From the NCBI GenBank assembly GCA_036480375.1, contig JAZGGI010000047.1, positions 28,706 to 92,705 of the forward strand: a stretch of DNA of 64,000 bases, written 5' to 3'. The translations under genes were made by a program, and so were the position numbers. The DNA comes from Candidatus Zixiibacteriota bacterium. Its GTDB lineage: Bacteria; Zixibacteria; MSB-5A5; GN15; JAAZOE01. Numbering within the stretch: position 1 is the stretch's first letter; each line of letters starts with the position of its first letter. Positions 16,520-25,976 of the stretch are shown piece by piece. The notes under the pieces are model-generated. The model saw nothing but the letters and a program-made list of their open reading frames with translations, did not search any database and was not told where the DNA came from.

Positions 16520-18301
16520 TTATTTCTTTTCGGCCGCCTTTAATTCTTTAAGATGATCATTGGCGATTTTCAATATTTCTTCCATCTGGGCTTTCTCATC
16601 GGGATTTTCGGTTTGATCGATCCTCGCAGAGAACATACCAATCATTTGACCGAGTCGGTCGGTGTCTGTCATTGATTTTATCATCTGGACCATTTGGACA
16701 AATTGCGTATCGCGCGCCCCTTCAGATCCTTCGGTAGCTTTGGCGTTGATTATCAAGATATTTTTCTGATCATCGGCGAAATATATATTGGCCACTCGCT
16801 GAATATCTTCGGCCGTAACCAAATCGCACATTTCGGGATTATTATTAACTTCTGTCCAGTCGCCCATAGCCGCATTCATGCCCAGAGTGAATAGAATACC
16901 GATACCGGACATGATATCCATGAATTTGATTTTATCTACCCGCATCTGGTTCTTGACTTTTTGCAATTCCTCTTCAGATACGGGATTTTCCTTCAGGTTC
17001 GCAATTACTTCATACATCGCCTGTTCGAGTTGTTCGGCATTGATACCGGATAATCCTTCGGCCGATACATAAAACGCCCCGGCGTATTTTCGTGAATCCT
17101 GAGTAGCATTAACAGCTAAGCCACTTCCACCAAACATACCGCCTCCGCCTCCGGAACTTTTGGCAATGCCTTTTTCTTCGACCAATTTTTTGTATAGATG
17201 CCCGGTTTTGCCGTTTAAGATACCGGCCAGGACCTCAAGAGCATAGCTATCCGGATTCTTCCAGGCAGCGGTATGGTACCAGATTTGAGCTTGCGGATTG
17301 GTTTCGGCCTGAGCTATTAGCCGTTTTTCACCGTACTGTTTTTCCTCGAGAGTTATCACGTCGGGAGGTTCGGTCGTCCCGCGGGGAATGCGATCAAAAT
17401 ATTTCCGAACCATTTTAATCATATCGTCAGGATTTAAGTCACCTACCAGAATCATTGTCAAATTATTGGGCGCATAATAAGTGTCATAATAATCCATTGC
17501 CTGAGCCCTGGTTATACTTCCCAAATCAGACGGCCAGCCAATAACACCCCAATGATACGATGATGATTTCCAGAACATGGCCTGGAATTCCTCTTCTATC
17601 AGTCCCGTGGGAGTAGATTCAATCCCCAACCTTCTCTCCTCACGTACGACATTCCGCTCCGAATAGAATTCCCGGAAAACCGGTTTTTTGAAACGGTCAG
17701 ATTCCATCCACATATACAGTTCAATTTTGTTTTTGGGGAGTCGAACAAAATACCCGGTGACATCCTCAGAAGTGAAGGCGTTTAGAAAAAATCCACCGTG
17801 CTTTGAATATTGTTCATTTAGCTGGTCTTTAATAATAAGTTCTCGCTGTTCGAGAATAAGGCTATCAAACACTTTCTCAATTTCACGGTAGCGCGGGGTT
17901 TTGGCGTCTGGGTCCAGCATATCCGTAATTTTTCCCCGTCGCAAATTCTCTCGCATGATGCATTCTTCAGCCTGTAACAATACTCGCAGTGAATCGAGCC
18001 GCGCCATAATTTCCCGATCGCGCTTGATGTCTTTGGTTCCGATGATTTCCGTTCCCTTGAACATCATATGCTCAAATAGATGCGAAATTCCCGTTATGCC
18101 CGGTACTTCATTGGCCGACCCGACCCGGGCAAATATCGAGGCCATGATAGTCGGAGCCTCGTGTCGCTCGACCATCAAAACCTGCATTCCGTTATCGAGC
18201 CGGTATTCTTTGGCGTCAATGTTTTGCGCGGCCGCCGGCACGACGGCGGCAAAAAGCAATAACGCGCCGATAAGAATAAATTCAACATGGCGTCTGATCA
18301 T
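16520..18301 (-). CDS. M16 zinc peptidase, catalytic subunit
   Basis: 593 residues. The signal peptide ends at AAAQN. The inverted zinc motif HLFEH is at residues 74-78 (H74, E77, H78) in the usual context GISHLFEHMMFKG, with a downstream Glu region as in pitrilysin-type metallopeptidases. Its second half has LYKKLVEEKGIAKSSGGGGG, where the usual Arg/Tyr pair is not clear; those residues are present in the partner encoded next. The C-terminus is a charged helix. Probable role: degradation of peptides in the envelope. First gene of the operon, with AAGGAG before its ATG. Confidence 0.9.
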   Translation of the reverse strand: MIRRHVEFILIGALLLFAAVVPAAAQNIDAKEYRLDNGMQVLMVERHEAPTIMASIFARVGSANEVPGITGISHLFEHMMFKGTEIIGTKDIKRDREIMARLDSLRVLLQAEECIMRENLRRGKITDMLDPDAKTPRYREIEKVFDSLILEQRELIIKDQLNEQYSKHGGFFLNAFTSEDVTGYFVRLPKNKIELYMWMESDRFKKPVFREFYSERNVVREERRLGIESTPTGLIEEEFQAMFWKSSSYHWGVIGWPSDLGSITRAQAMDYYDTYYAPNNLTMILVGDLNPDDMIKMVRKYFDRIPRGTTEPPDVITLEEKQYGEKRLIAQAETNPQAQIWYHTAAWKNPDSYALEVLAGILNGKTGHLYKKLVEEKGIAKSSGGGGGMFGGSGLAVNATQDSRKYAGAFYVSAEGLSGINAEQLEQAMYEVIANLKENPVSEEELQKVKNQMRVDKIKFMDIMSGIGILFTLGMNAAMGDWTEVNNNPEMCDLVTAEDIQRVANIYFADDQKNILIINAKATEGSEGARDTQFVQMVQMIKSMTDTDRLGQMIGMFSARIDQTENPDEKAQMEEILKIANDHLKELKAAEKK

Positions 18302-18377
18302 GAACCACTCCTTCCTGGATTTATCATTTCCTGGATCAATCTATGCTTCTCCTGCCCCTTCAAGATTTGGAAATTGA

Positions 18378-18407
18378 AATATAAGTCTAACTCGTCATAA
18401 AAATCAA
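18378..18407 (-). promoter_or_regulatory. Promoter of the M16 operon
   Basis: On the minus strand TTGATT (18402-18407), an 18-nt spacer and TATATT (18378-18383), about 75 bp upstream of the start codon. Confidence 0.5.
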
Positions 18408-18453
18408 GAGGGCGAGACGATTTTTGAGGATTATCAATTATTTGCTTTAACAG

Positions 18454-18482
18454 TTGACCTCTTTGGAATAACCATCTATTAT
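18454..18482 (+). promoter_or_regulatory. Promoter of the MBL-fold gene, near-leaderless
   Basis: TTGACC (18454-18459), a 17-nt spacer and TATTAT (18477-18482). The ATG is at 18495, so the predicted leader is only about 5-6 nt, and no Shine-Dalgarno is present. Confidence 0.5.
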
Positions 18483-18494
18483 CATAATGATATT

Positions 18495-19634
18495 ATGCGA
18501 TGGTGGAAGATTATAAAAATGATGTTCCTGGTTTTCGGCGGTCTGTTTATTTTAGGTCTGATTGTATTTATCATTTCAACCGATAATCTATCACAATTTG
18601 GCGCAAACCCAGCCGGCGTCCGGTTGGAACGAATTAAAAACTCACCCAATTTTGATGGTAAAGGCTTTATCAATCCCAATAAATATGTTGAAGAATTCAC
18701 GGCCCTTGAAACGATTAAAATGACTTATCGATTCTTTTCTTATTCAGAGGAAAGGGAGCCGTCGGTGGAACTACCCGTTAAACATATCGACTCCGCTACA
18801 ATTGCCAATAATCCCCAAAATGAATTACGGGTTTCCTGGATGGGCCATTCCACGGCATTAATTGAGATAGATGGTAAACGAATTCTCACCGACCCCATCT
18901 GGAGCGAAAGAAACTCACCATCAACCCTTTGGGGACCCAAAAGGTTTCATCCTGTACCGATACAACTTAACGAATTGCCGCCTCTTGATGCGGTAATTAT
19001 ATCACATGACCATTATGATCATCTCGATAAGCCAACCGTTGAATCTCTCTCTCAAACCGGGGTTCATTTTTATGTTCCTCTTGGTGTAGGCGCACATCTG
19101 GAAAAGTGGAATGTTCCCTTATCTCAAATTCATGAATTGGATTGGTGGGATGAGATTGATTTACCCGAGTGTTCCGTAAAGATATTGGCCGTACCGGGTA
19201 TGCATTTTTCCGGACGCCGTCTGCCCGGAAAAAATCCAACCCTCTGGGTATCCTGGATAATTATGGGTACAAAACAAAAAGTCTTCTTCAGCGGCGATAC
19301 GGGAGAATACTCTGAACACGCTGAAATCGGCCGGAAATACGGTCCCTTTGATTTTACTCTGATTTCAATTGGAGCTTACGGAAAATTATGGCCCGCTATC
19401 CATCACACTCCGGAGCAAGCTGTAGCGACTCATTTGGCCTTAAACGGAAAAATATTCCTTCCGATTCACTGGGGAACGTTTAATCTCGCCTTTCATGAAT
19501 GGTTCGAACCGCCGGAAAGATTGTTGAATGCCGCCGAAGCGGCCAATATTAAGTTCGCTATTCCTAAACCGGGTCAAACAATCACCGATTCAGATATTCC
19601 CCCGCATGAAACTTGGTGGCGCGACTACAAATAA
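18495..19634 (+). CDS. Membrane-anchored metallo-beta-lactamase-fold hydrolase (NAPE-PLD/UlaG-like)
   Basis: 379 residues: one N-terminal membrane helix (about residues 8-28), then a metallo-beta-lactamase domain. The metal motif is HDHYDHLD (H171, H173, D175, H176), with further ligands in the VPGMHFSGR, FFSGDTGEY and PIHWGTF segments. The layout (WMGHSTALIEIDGKRILTDPI before the motif) matches the family of N-acyl-phosphatidylethanolamine phospholipase D-like and L-ascorbate-6-phosphate lactonase-like hydrolases. The substrate is unknown; a lipid phosphodiester or lactone is plausible for a membrane-anchored member. Its stop lies one base from that of the convergent serine hydrolase gene. 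Confidence 0.88.
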   Translation: MRWWKIIKMMFLVFGGLFILGLIVFIISTDNLSQFGANPAGVRLERIKNSPNFDGKGFINPNKYVEEFTALETIKMTYRFFSYSEEREPSVELPVKHIDSATIANNPQNELRVSWMGHSTALIEIDGKRILTDPIWSERNSPSTLWGPKRFHPVPIQLNELPPLDAVIISHDHYDHLDKPTVESLSQTGVHFYVPLGVGAHLEKWNVPLSQIHELDWWDEIDLPECSVKILAVPGMHFSGRRLPGKNPTLWVSWIIMGTKQKVFFSGDTGEYSEHAEIGRKYGPFDFTLISIGAYGKLWPAIHHTPEQAVATHLALNGKIFLPIHWGTFNLAFHEWFEPPERLLNAAEAANIKFAIPKPGQTITDSDIPPHETWWRDYK

Positions 19635-19635
19635 A

Positions 19636-22509
19636 TCAGCAGCCCTCACATGGCGCCGGGCCGCCTTTGAAGACATGATTTATAAGATATACGGCGTCTC
19701 CGACGTTTGTCGCGTCATCGCAATTGGCATCACCGGCTTCAATTGGATCGGGGGCCGGCCCACCTTTGAATACGTGGTTGATTATGAATACAGCGTCACC
19801 GACATTGACGTCGCCGTCGCCGTTAGCATCACCGCATTTATAATCGCATAAATCCCCAATCCCATCACCGTCAGTATCCTCCTGATTGGGATTAGGCGTT
19901 GCTGCGCAATTATCACACCCGGCAAGAATCCCATCGGTATCGGCATCACCGAAAGAATAGACATAAACCTTACCGGCGTCACTACCGCTCTCATTATCAA
20001 ATCCTTCAGAGCCAACAATTAAATCTCTGACTCCATCGCCATTAATATCTGATGAGCCTGAAATGAAGCTTCCAAACCACGAAAAGTGCACTTCCGAGGA
20101 TAACAGATACAACAAACTACCATCTATGCCTGAATGGATATAAACCCTATGGGCCTGGATTTCGCTATAAGCATAGTCATCATATCCGTCATTATTAAGA
20201 TCACCCATGCCGCAAACTCTCTCCCCAAGAAGCCCCTGCCAAATTCCTTCATGTGTCCGAAATGTAGAAAGATCATTGGCTGAAATAATATATACTTTTC
20301 CGCCATTATTTAATTTTCCCTCAAAACTACCGGCGCCAATAATAATATCATCAAGCGCATCTCCGTCCACATTGCCGACTCCTGCAACAGAACAACCAAA
20401 CCGATCGCCTGGATTTTCCCCAGTAAAAAAATGTAGTAATGATCCATCGCCTGAGTAAATATAAACCTTCCCGGAGTGGTATCCGTTGTCGCTATTGTGT
20501 TGAGCGCCGACTACAAAATCAGGCATTCCGTCATTGTTAAAATCCCCGGCAGATGACAGAGATACTCCAAAATTTTGACCAGTCGCTTCACCGTAAACAC
20601 TAAAAAGAAAATCCCCGCTGCTCCCCGAATAAGCCGATACCATACCAAGACCGCTGCCGTTTATTTGCAGTGAACCGATCAAAATATCGGATACCCCATC
20701 CGAATCAATGTCACCAATACTGGAGACTGAGTATCCCATTAGTTGATCGATAGAACTTCCCAAGAAAGTATGAATGACAGAACCGTCAGCCCCGGAATAT
20801 GCATAAGCCTTGCCAGCGTTTGCGGCACCTTGGTCATTTCTATAAGCGCCAACGAGGAAATCGTCAATCCCGTCATCATCAATATCTCTAATTCCGCACA
20901 GGCTGTAACCAAATCGGTCTACCGCATATTCACCTTCAAGGGCATACAGAGTATCAAAGTCTTTACCTGAAAAGATATATACTTTTCCGATTTCATTGTC
21001 GGGCCCTATATCTTTGTAGGGTGATCCGATACCAATATCATCAAAACCATCGCCATTCACATCTCCAACGCCACTGACACATTTTCCTAAATAATCACCG
21101 GTAAATTCACCTTCAAAAGAAACTACTTCTTCAAAACACTGGCAATCATCACCAATTCCATCTCCATCACTATCCTGCTGGCCCGGATTATAAACAAGCG
21201 GGCAATTATCCAATCCCGATATCAAGTCATCGTTATCATAATCTCTCGAGAATTCAAACATGGCAGCTTCTATGTAACCAATCCCACCGTTCCATATATT
21301 TGTCAGAATAATAAATCCTGTGCGCTCTTCAGGATCAAAATACATTCTTGTATCAGCCCCCCAAGACTGCCCTCCATGTCCCCAGGAATCATTATTCAGG
21401 AAAAGAAATTCGTACCAGCCCAAACCTTGTAAACGGGTGCTCCCTGCATCTGTATCAGGATAATGAATCGTTCTCATCATTTCTACAGTAGTACTGTCAA
21501 GAATTCTGTTACCTTCAATTTGACCGTATTGCATAAAAGCAATCATATGACGGGCCAATTGTTGCGCACTGGAGCGAACCTGCATGCATGGGTAAGGACC
21601 GATTCCATAATGCCCAAAGGGTTCATTAGCGCTTCCTGTCCATTTATAGGGAATAGCAACATTATCCTGGTTTAGATTGGAAATAAACCAGGATGTTTCA
21701 TCCATTCCAATCGGTTGAAAAATAGAATCCTGGCAATATTGCCCCAGCGACATCCCCGATACATTTTCTATAACGCACCCGGCCAAAGCGAAGCCAAAAT
21801 TGCTGTACCAAAAATATTCACCGGGGCGACGGCTTATGTAATTTAAGACTGAATATCGAGATCCTCCCGAAACCAAAACAGATTCCATATAATCACAATT
21901 TGATATTGGAAAATCACTGGTCGTATTGGTGTCAAGCTCGGAAGTCCATATGTCGTTCCTATTGTCAAGGCCTGAGGTATGCGACAAGAGTGTCCGCATT
22001 GTAATCGCATCATCCGGGTACCAGGGATTAATAACATCAAAGGGCAGATAATCATTGACATTTGCATCAAGGTCCAAAAGCCCATCCTGCCATAAATGGG
22101 CGGCGGCGTTGGCCACAAATGTTTTGGAGATTGACGCCAAATAAAATAGAGTTGTATCTGAAGCTGGTATGCCTTGTGCCAAATCAGCATAACCGTATGA
22201 TTTGCTGAATACAACCTGATCCTCAAGTATCGCAAGGATTACAACTCCGGGCATATGATACTCCGCCATAGCTGCCTCGACAATTGAGTCAAGCACAGTC
22301 TCGGTGAATTTGGATAGTACTTTAAATGCCTTTATACTACCCGTATCGGGTAGAGGACTATCTAATAATCGCTGCTCAAATTCCGAGTTAAAACGAATAT
22401 AATCCTGCACTGGTGTAAATGGGTCGGGCTCCAATTGCGCCAAACCATTTGCCGTTAGGATAGATGCAATAACTGTACAAAAAACCAGAATCTTAGCCAA
22501 TTTTTTCAT
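19636..22509 (-). CDS. Secreted serine beta-lactamase-like hydrolase with FG-GAP, TSP3 and dockerin modules
   Basis: 957 residues. A signal peptide (to about residue 24) is followed by a class C beta-lactamase/esterase domain to about residue 420, with S126-I-S-K129 and Y235-S-N237. Then come a thrombospondin type 3 repeat (DNCPLVYNPGQQDSDGDGIGDDC), seven or so FG-GAP propeller repeats (GDVNGDGFDDIGIG-like), a second TSP3 repeat and a C-terminal dockerin pair. The catalytic domain may be a D,D-peptidase, esterase or beta-lactamase. It follows the M43 protease gene by 37 nt and is probably cotranscribed. GGAG precedes the ATG. Confidence 0.9.
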   Translation of the reverse strand: MKKLAKILVFCTVIASILTANGLAQLEPDPFTPVQDYIRFNSEFEQRLLDSPLPDTGSIKAFKVLSKFTETVLDSIVEAAMAEYHMPGVVILAILEDQVVFSKSYGYADLAQGIPASDTTLFYLASISKTFVANAAAHLWQDGLLDLDANVNDYLPFDVINPWYPDDAITMRTLLSHTSGLDNRNDIWTSELDTNTTSDFPISNCDYMESVLVSGGSRYSVLNYISRRPGEYFWYSNFGFALAGCVIENVSGMSLGQYCQDSIFQPIGMDETSWFISNLNQDNVAIPYKWTGSANEPFGHYGIGPYPCMQVRSSAQQLARHMIAFMQYGQIEGNRILDSTTVEMMRTIHYPDTDAGSTRLQGLGWYEFLFLNNDSWGHGGQSWGADTRMYFDPEERTGFIILTNIWNGGIGYIEAAMFEFSRDYDNDDLISGLDNCPLVYNPGQQDSDGDGIGDDCQCFEEVVSFEGEFTGDYLGKCVSGVGDVNGDGFDDIGIGSPYKDIGPDNEIGKVYIFSGKDFDTLYALEGEYAVDRFGYSLCGIRDIDDDGIDDFLVGAYRNDQGAANAGKAYAYSGADGSVIHTFLGSSIDQLMGYSVSSIGDIDSDGVSDILIGSLQINGSGLGMVSAYSGSSGDFLFSVYGEATGQNFGVSLSSAGDFNNDGMPDFVVGAQHNSDNGYHSGKVYIYSGDGSLLHFFTGENPGDRFGCSVAGVGNVDGDALDDIIIGAGSFEGKLNNGGKVYIISANDLSTFRTHEGIWQGLLGERVCGMGDLNNDGYDDYAYSEIQAHRVYIHSGIDGSLLYLLSSEVHFSWFGSFISGSSDINGDGVRDLIVGSEGFDNESGSDAGKVYVYSFGDADTDGILAGCDNCAATPNPNQEDTDGDGIGDLCDYKCGDANGDGDVNVGDAVFIINHVFKGGPAPDPIEAGDANCDDATNVGDAVYLINHVFKGGPAPCEGC

Positions 22510-22546
22510 AATTTACTCCAAATTCATCCAAAACATTCCTTTGAGA

Positions 22547-24868
22547 TTACCCACACCCCGCACATGGCACCGGACCGCCTTTGAAGATGTGATTGATCAT
22601 ATAAACCGCATCTCCGACATTGCAGTCTTCATCACAGTTGACGTTGCAGCTTTCAATCGGATCGGGGGCCGGCCCACCCTTGAAAACGTGATTGATAATA
22701 AAGACTGCATCGCCGACATTGACGTCACCGCCGCCATTAGCATCACCGCATTTATAATCGCAAACATCTCCAATATTGTTTCCATTGAGATCGATTTGAT
22801 CCGGATTATACGTATCGGGACAATTATCCAATGCATCGGTTATGCAATCGCCATCACTATCAGGGAAAACTCCCCGGGCCAGTAGGGTTGCGTCGGCGAG
22901 AGCGGGATCAAGGTCGTCAGAACCGGTACCGGAAAATATTATCGCCGCCTGGAAAAACTCAGTTTCACCCGGTTCCAGGATTACTTCACCGAATGATATT
23001 AGTGTTGATACATCAGTTGAATTCAGCGATCCCGTGCTGCTGGCGGAAACCAATTCACGATACGCATCGTTATCGGTCAAGCCGCTATTGGGATAAATTA
23101 AATCCGGGTTGGAGATTATGCGTAAATTTGGGCCAGAACCGCAACTTTGCAATACGGTTAGGGCCACCGATTGAGAGGCGCCATTGGTACCATCTGTCGC
23201 GATGACCATGTCACCGCTGATAAAGGCATAGTTATCGCCCGAATTGTCAATATCAAAATCACAGAATATTCCGGCGACTATATTCAGAGCGGTATCGCAC
23301 GGATTAGAAATAGTATAGTCGATTTCCAAAGCCGAACAACTGTCAAGGTCCAGGTTATTATAACCGTAATGATAGCTCACCGAACCGTGCAGCCTGTTAT
23401 CATTAGTCACATATCTAATCGTCTGAGTATTACGACCGGCCGCGTCAATATCGCTCACATAAGAATCAATAACAGAAAAATCTTCCGCGCCATACGCATC
23501 CATGTATGTTGTCGTATCGGTCCCATCAATGACTCCAATTAGAAGAGAACCGTCGTAGAGAATATTGCCAAATCCGGCCGGTACAAAACCGGTGCCGGAC
23601 AGATCAGATATTCCCGGCGTGTTGGGTACCGTAAATGTCAGACATGTGGAACCGGTCGTGAGATGCTCGTTGGTCGGAACCGCGTACACGACCGCAGGCG
23701 TTATCGGAATTGACGCGATTGTCACTTCGGAGTGAGTTGTATTGAAGATGACAGTATCTTCTCTGGGCCCAAGATCGCATTCACCGGTTAAGGCAGAAGC
23801 ATTAAAACTGACGATATAAGACACTGTATCATCCTGATTCAGGGTAACTGGTACGGTACCGGATACATTGATAATTCCGATTGAGGTGGAAAAGGATATA
23901 ACATCAAATGGTGTCTCCGAACTGTTAATAATCTTGATTACCGTATCGGAAGTTTGTCCGGCAAGGGTGGGCAGCGTTTCAATCACGCCCGGCAGCACAA
24001 TAAAACCGTCGATACTAAAGGCTAACTCGGATCGTAGAGTCAGAAGCGTTGTTCTGAATTTTTCGATTTGCATGTCGCTATGGAAATCACGACAGGATTT
24101 CCGGGAATATGACATTATATTTTCGACCTGAGGATTATACGTTTCAGAACCGCATGACGCGGGAGATGTATCAGTTCCGGTATAAGTACAGGTGGCATCT
24201 ACGAGACCCGAAAGAGTCGGATCAGCGGGGGTGTCGCAAATCAAATCGCCAGCTTCGATACAATTACTTCCATCAGGACATTCATCACCAAAGGCGGTTT
24301 CATGAGTATGATAAAGATTAAAATAATGGCCGATTTCATGAACCAGAGTGGAATTTATAATAAGCTCTCCGGCGCAATTATTGCTCATGATTATACCCTG
24401 CGTCCCGGAAAACGAAAACGACGAAAGACCGCAATAAGGAAAATCCGATTCATCGGGTAAATAGTAAATATTTACCGCTTCGGGAACGACATTGACGCTT
24501 CGGAGTTCATCGTAGCGGTGTCCATCAAAGAAAAATACGTCATCATCGATATAATCCAGCGAATACTGATAAATGCTGACATTCAAGGGCGCGAAAAGTA
24601 CATTTGCGCTATCAGTCGAAGCGGTCAAATCGGTTAAAGAAAAGCCGCCGGTACCGTCTGAACGACGCACAATATGATAGGCAATCGGGATTTCTATATG
24701 AGTGGTCGTGCTTAGAGTCTTGGAAGCAAATTGCATCTCGCGCTCTATTCTCAAGGCCTGCTCAACCTGTTCGGGATTGATGACTGTCCCGCAATCGCTG
24801 TCTTGCGCCTGAATATTAAAAGCGGCAATCAAAATAAAAAATAATCCAAAAAAGCTAAAAATTCTCAT
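22547..24868 (-). CDS. Secreted M43 (pappalysin/cytophagalysin-type) metalloprotease with dockerin
   Basis: 773 residues. The start ATG at 24868 is chosen because AGAAGG lies 5 nt upstream and the signal peptide (MRIFSFFGLFFILIAAFNIQA) follows at once; an upstream ATG at 24901 would add 11 unsupported residues. The metzincin zinc site HEIGHYFNLYH (H177, E178, H181, H187) and a Met-turn (ENIMSYSRKSC) identify family M43. It continues with beta-sandwich domains, a TSP3-like Ca2+ repeat and a C-terminal dockerin pair. It probably degrades extracellular protein, anchored through its dockerin. It heads an apparent operon with the serine hydrolase. Confidence 0.9.
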   Translation of the reverse strand: MRIFSFFGLFFILIAAFNIQAQDSDCGTVINPEQVEQALRIEREMQFASKTLSTTTHIEIPIAYHIVRRSDGTGGFSLTDLTASTDSANVLFAPLNVSIYQYSLDYIDDDVFFFDGHRYDELRSVNVVPEAVNIYYLPDESDFPYCGLSSFSFSGTQGIIMSNNCAGELIINSTLVHEIGHYFNLYHTHETAFGDECPDGSNCIEAGDLICDTPADPTLSGLVDATCTYTGTDTSPASCGSETYNPQVENIMSYSRKSCRDFHSDMQIEKFRTTLLTLRSELAFSIDGFIVLPGVIETLPTLAGQTSDTVIKIINSSETPFDVISFSTSIGIINVSGTVPVTLNQDDTVSYIVSFNASALTGECDLGPREDTVIFNTTHSEVTIASIPITPAVVYAVPTNEHLTTGSTCLTFTVPNTPGISDLSGTGFVPAGFGNILYDGSLLIGVIDGTDTTTYMDAYGAEDFSVIDSYVSDIDAAGRNTQTIRYVTNDNRLHGSVSYHYGYNNLDLDSCSALEIDYTISNPCDTALNIVAGIFCDFDIDNSGDNYAFISGDMVIATDGTNGASQSVALTVLQSCGSGPNLRIISNPDLIYPNSGLTDNDAYRELVSASSTGSLNSTDVSTLISFGEVILEPGETEFFQAAIIFSGTGSDDLDPALADATLLARGVFPDSDGDCITDALDNCPDTYNPDQIDLNGNNIGDVCDYKCGDANGGGDVNVGDAVFIINHVFKGGPAPDPIESCNVNCDEDCNVGDAVYMINHIFKGGPVPCAGCG

Positions 24869-25208
24869 AATGGCCTTCTGCTGTTTGTAATTTTTGTACA
24901 TTAGTACGTAAAAAACGTGTAATCATGCAGCCCCATAAGTCAGTATTGGCTAAATATAACGAATTTTGGGAATTATAAAACTCCTTTTTAAGTCCTTCAT
25001 ACCGGGAAAATATTAAAAAATATCTGGAACCGATAAAATATTGGGAAATATAATTCTTATTTAACGGGATAGGGTCGTTGAAGGAGCGGAGGTAGCCTTA
25101 AGTCTGTCGGCCTTGACAGATTGGCTTTAGTTGTTTATAATCCCAATCCTGACCGATACAAATTTAATTAGATAATTAACTGTTTGGATTCGTGTGTGAG
25201 GTAAATTG
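24869..25208. other. Divergent intergenic region between protease and ABC operons
   Basis: AT-rich. The only clear element is the ABC-operon promoter with its overlapping dyad near the right end. No gene is seen. Confidence 0.5.
25113..25141 (+). promoter_or_regulatory. Perfect consensus promoter of the ABC-2 exporter operon, with overlapping dyad
   Basis: TTGACA (25113-25118), a 17-nt spacer and TATAAT (25136-25141). A perfect dyad TCTGTC-N6-GACAGA (25103-25120) covers the -35 box, as a repressor site would. The leader to the ATG at 25209 is about 60 nt. Confidence 0.8.
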
Positions 25209-25976
25209 ATGATAAACGGCAATGATAAACCAATGATTGAGGCGCGAAATCTATCCAAATACTTCGGAGAATTCGTGGCCATCAAGGATATTTCCTTCTC
25301 GATTCCAAAAGGACAAATTGTCGCCTTTTTGGGACCCAACGGAGCGGGAAAAACTACCACGATGAGGTTATTGACCGGGTTTATGCGTCCCAGTCAAGGT
25401 TCCGCTTTCATCTGCGGGCATGAAGTATCCGGAAATCGACTGGGAGCTTCTCGCTTTTTGGGTTACCTGCCGGAAAACGGCCCTCTCTATGAAAATATGA
25501 CTCCGCTGGAACTATTACGATTTTTTGGAGAAGTTCGAGAGATGGAGGAGAAATATCTGAGTCAACGAATTGATACCCTGGTTGATCGCTGTGCACTGCA
25601 AACCGTGCTCGAAAAACCGATCGGAAAATTATCCCGGGGTTATCGACAGCGGGTCGGGCTGGCCCAGGTTCTTTTGCACGACCCGGATGTCCTGATTATG
25701 GACGAGCCAACAGCGGGCCTTGACCCCAATCAAATTCGCGATTTCAGGGATAATATTTCCGAGCTGGCCAATACTAAAACGATTTTACTTTCGACCCATA
25801 TTCTTCAGGAAGTTGAAGCCGTTGCCGCCCGGGTACTGCTGGTGCATAACGGCCGACTCGTCTTCGATGGTTCTCCGGGAGATTTGAGAAAACAAAACTC
25901 CATGGAAGAATCGTTTTACAAAATGACAAATTATGGCCGTTCCTCAGAATTAAATACCGAGGGGGGTATGCTATGA
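25209..25976 (+). CDS. GldA-like ABC-2 exporter ATPase
   Basis: 255 residues. All ABC motifs are intact: Walker A GPNGAGKTT, signature LSRGY, Walker B LIMDEPTAGLD and the switch His (STHIL). Sequence and neighbours match the gliding-associated GldA ATPase family, paired with GldF/GldG-type proteins; in organisms without gliding the same cluster is widespread with unknown cargo. The ATG at 25209 has GAGGT 6 nt upstream; an in-frame TTG lies one codon earlier. Its stop overlaps the next start. Confidence 0.9.
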   Translation: MINGNDKPMIEARNLSKYFGEFVAIKDISFSIPKGQIVAFLGPNGAGKTTTMRLLTGFMRPSQGSAFICGHEVSGNRLGASRFLGYLPENGPLYENMTPLELLRFFGEVREMEEKYLSQRIDTLVDRCALQTVLEKPIGKLSRGYRQRVGLAQVLLHDPDVLIMDEPTAGLDPNQIRDFRDNISELANTKTILLSTHILQEVEAVAARVLLVHNGRLVFDGSPGDLRKQNSMEESFYKMTNYGRSSELNTEGGML

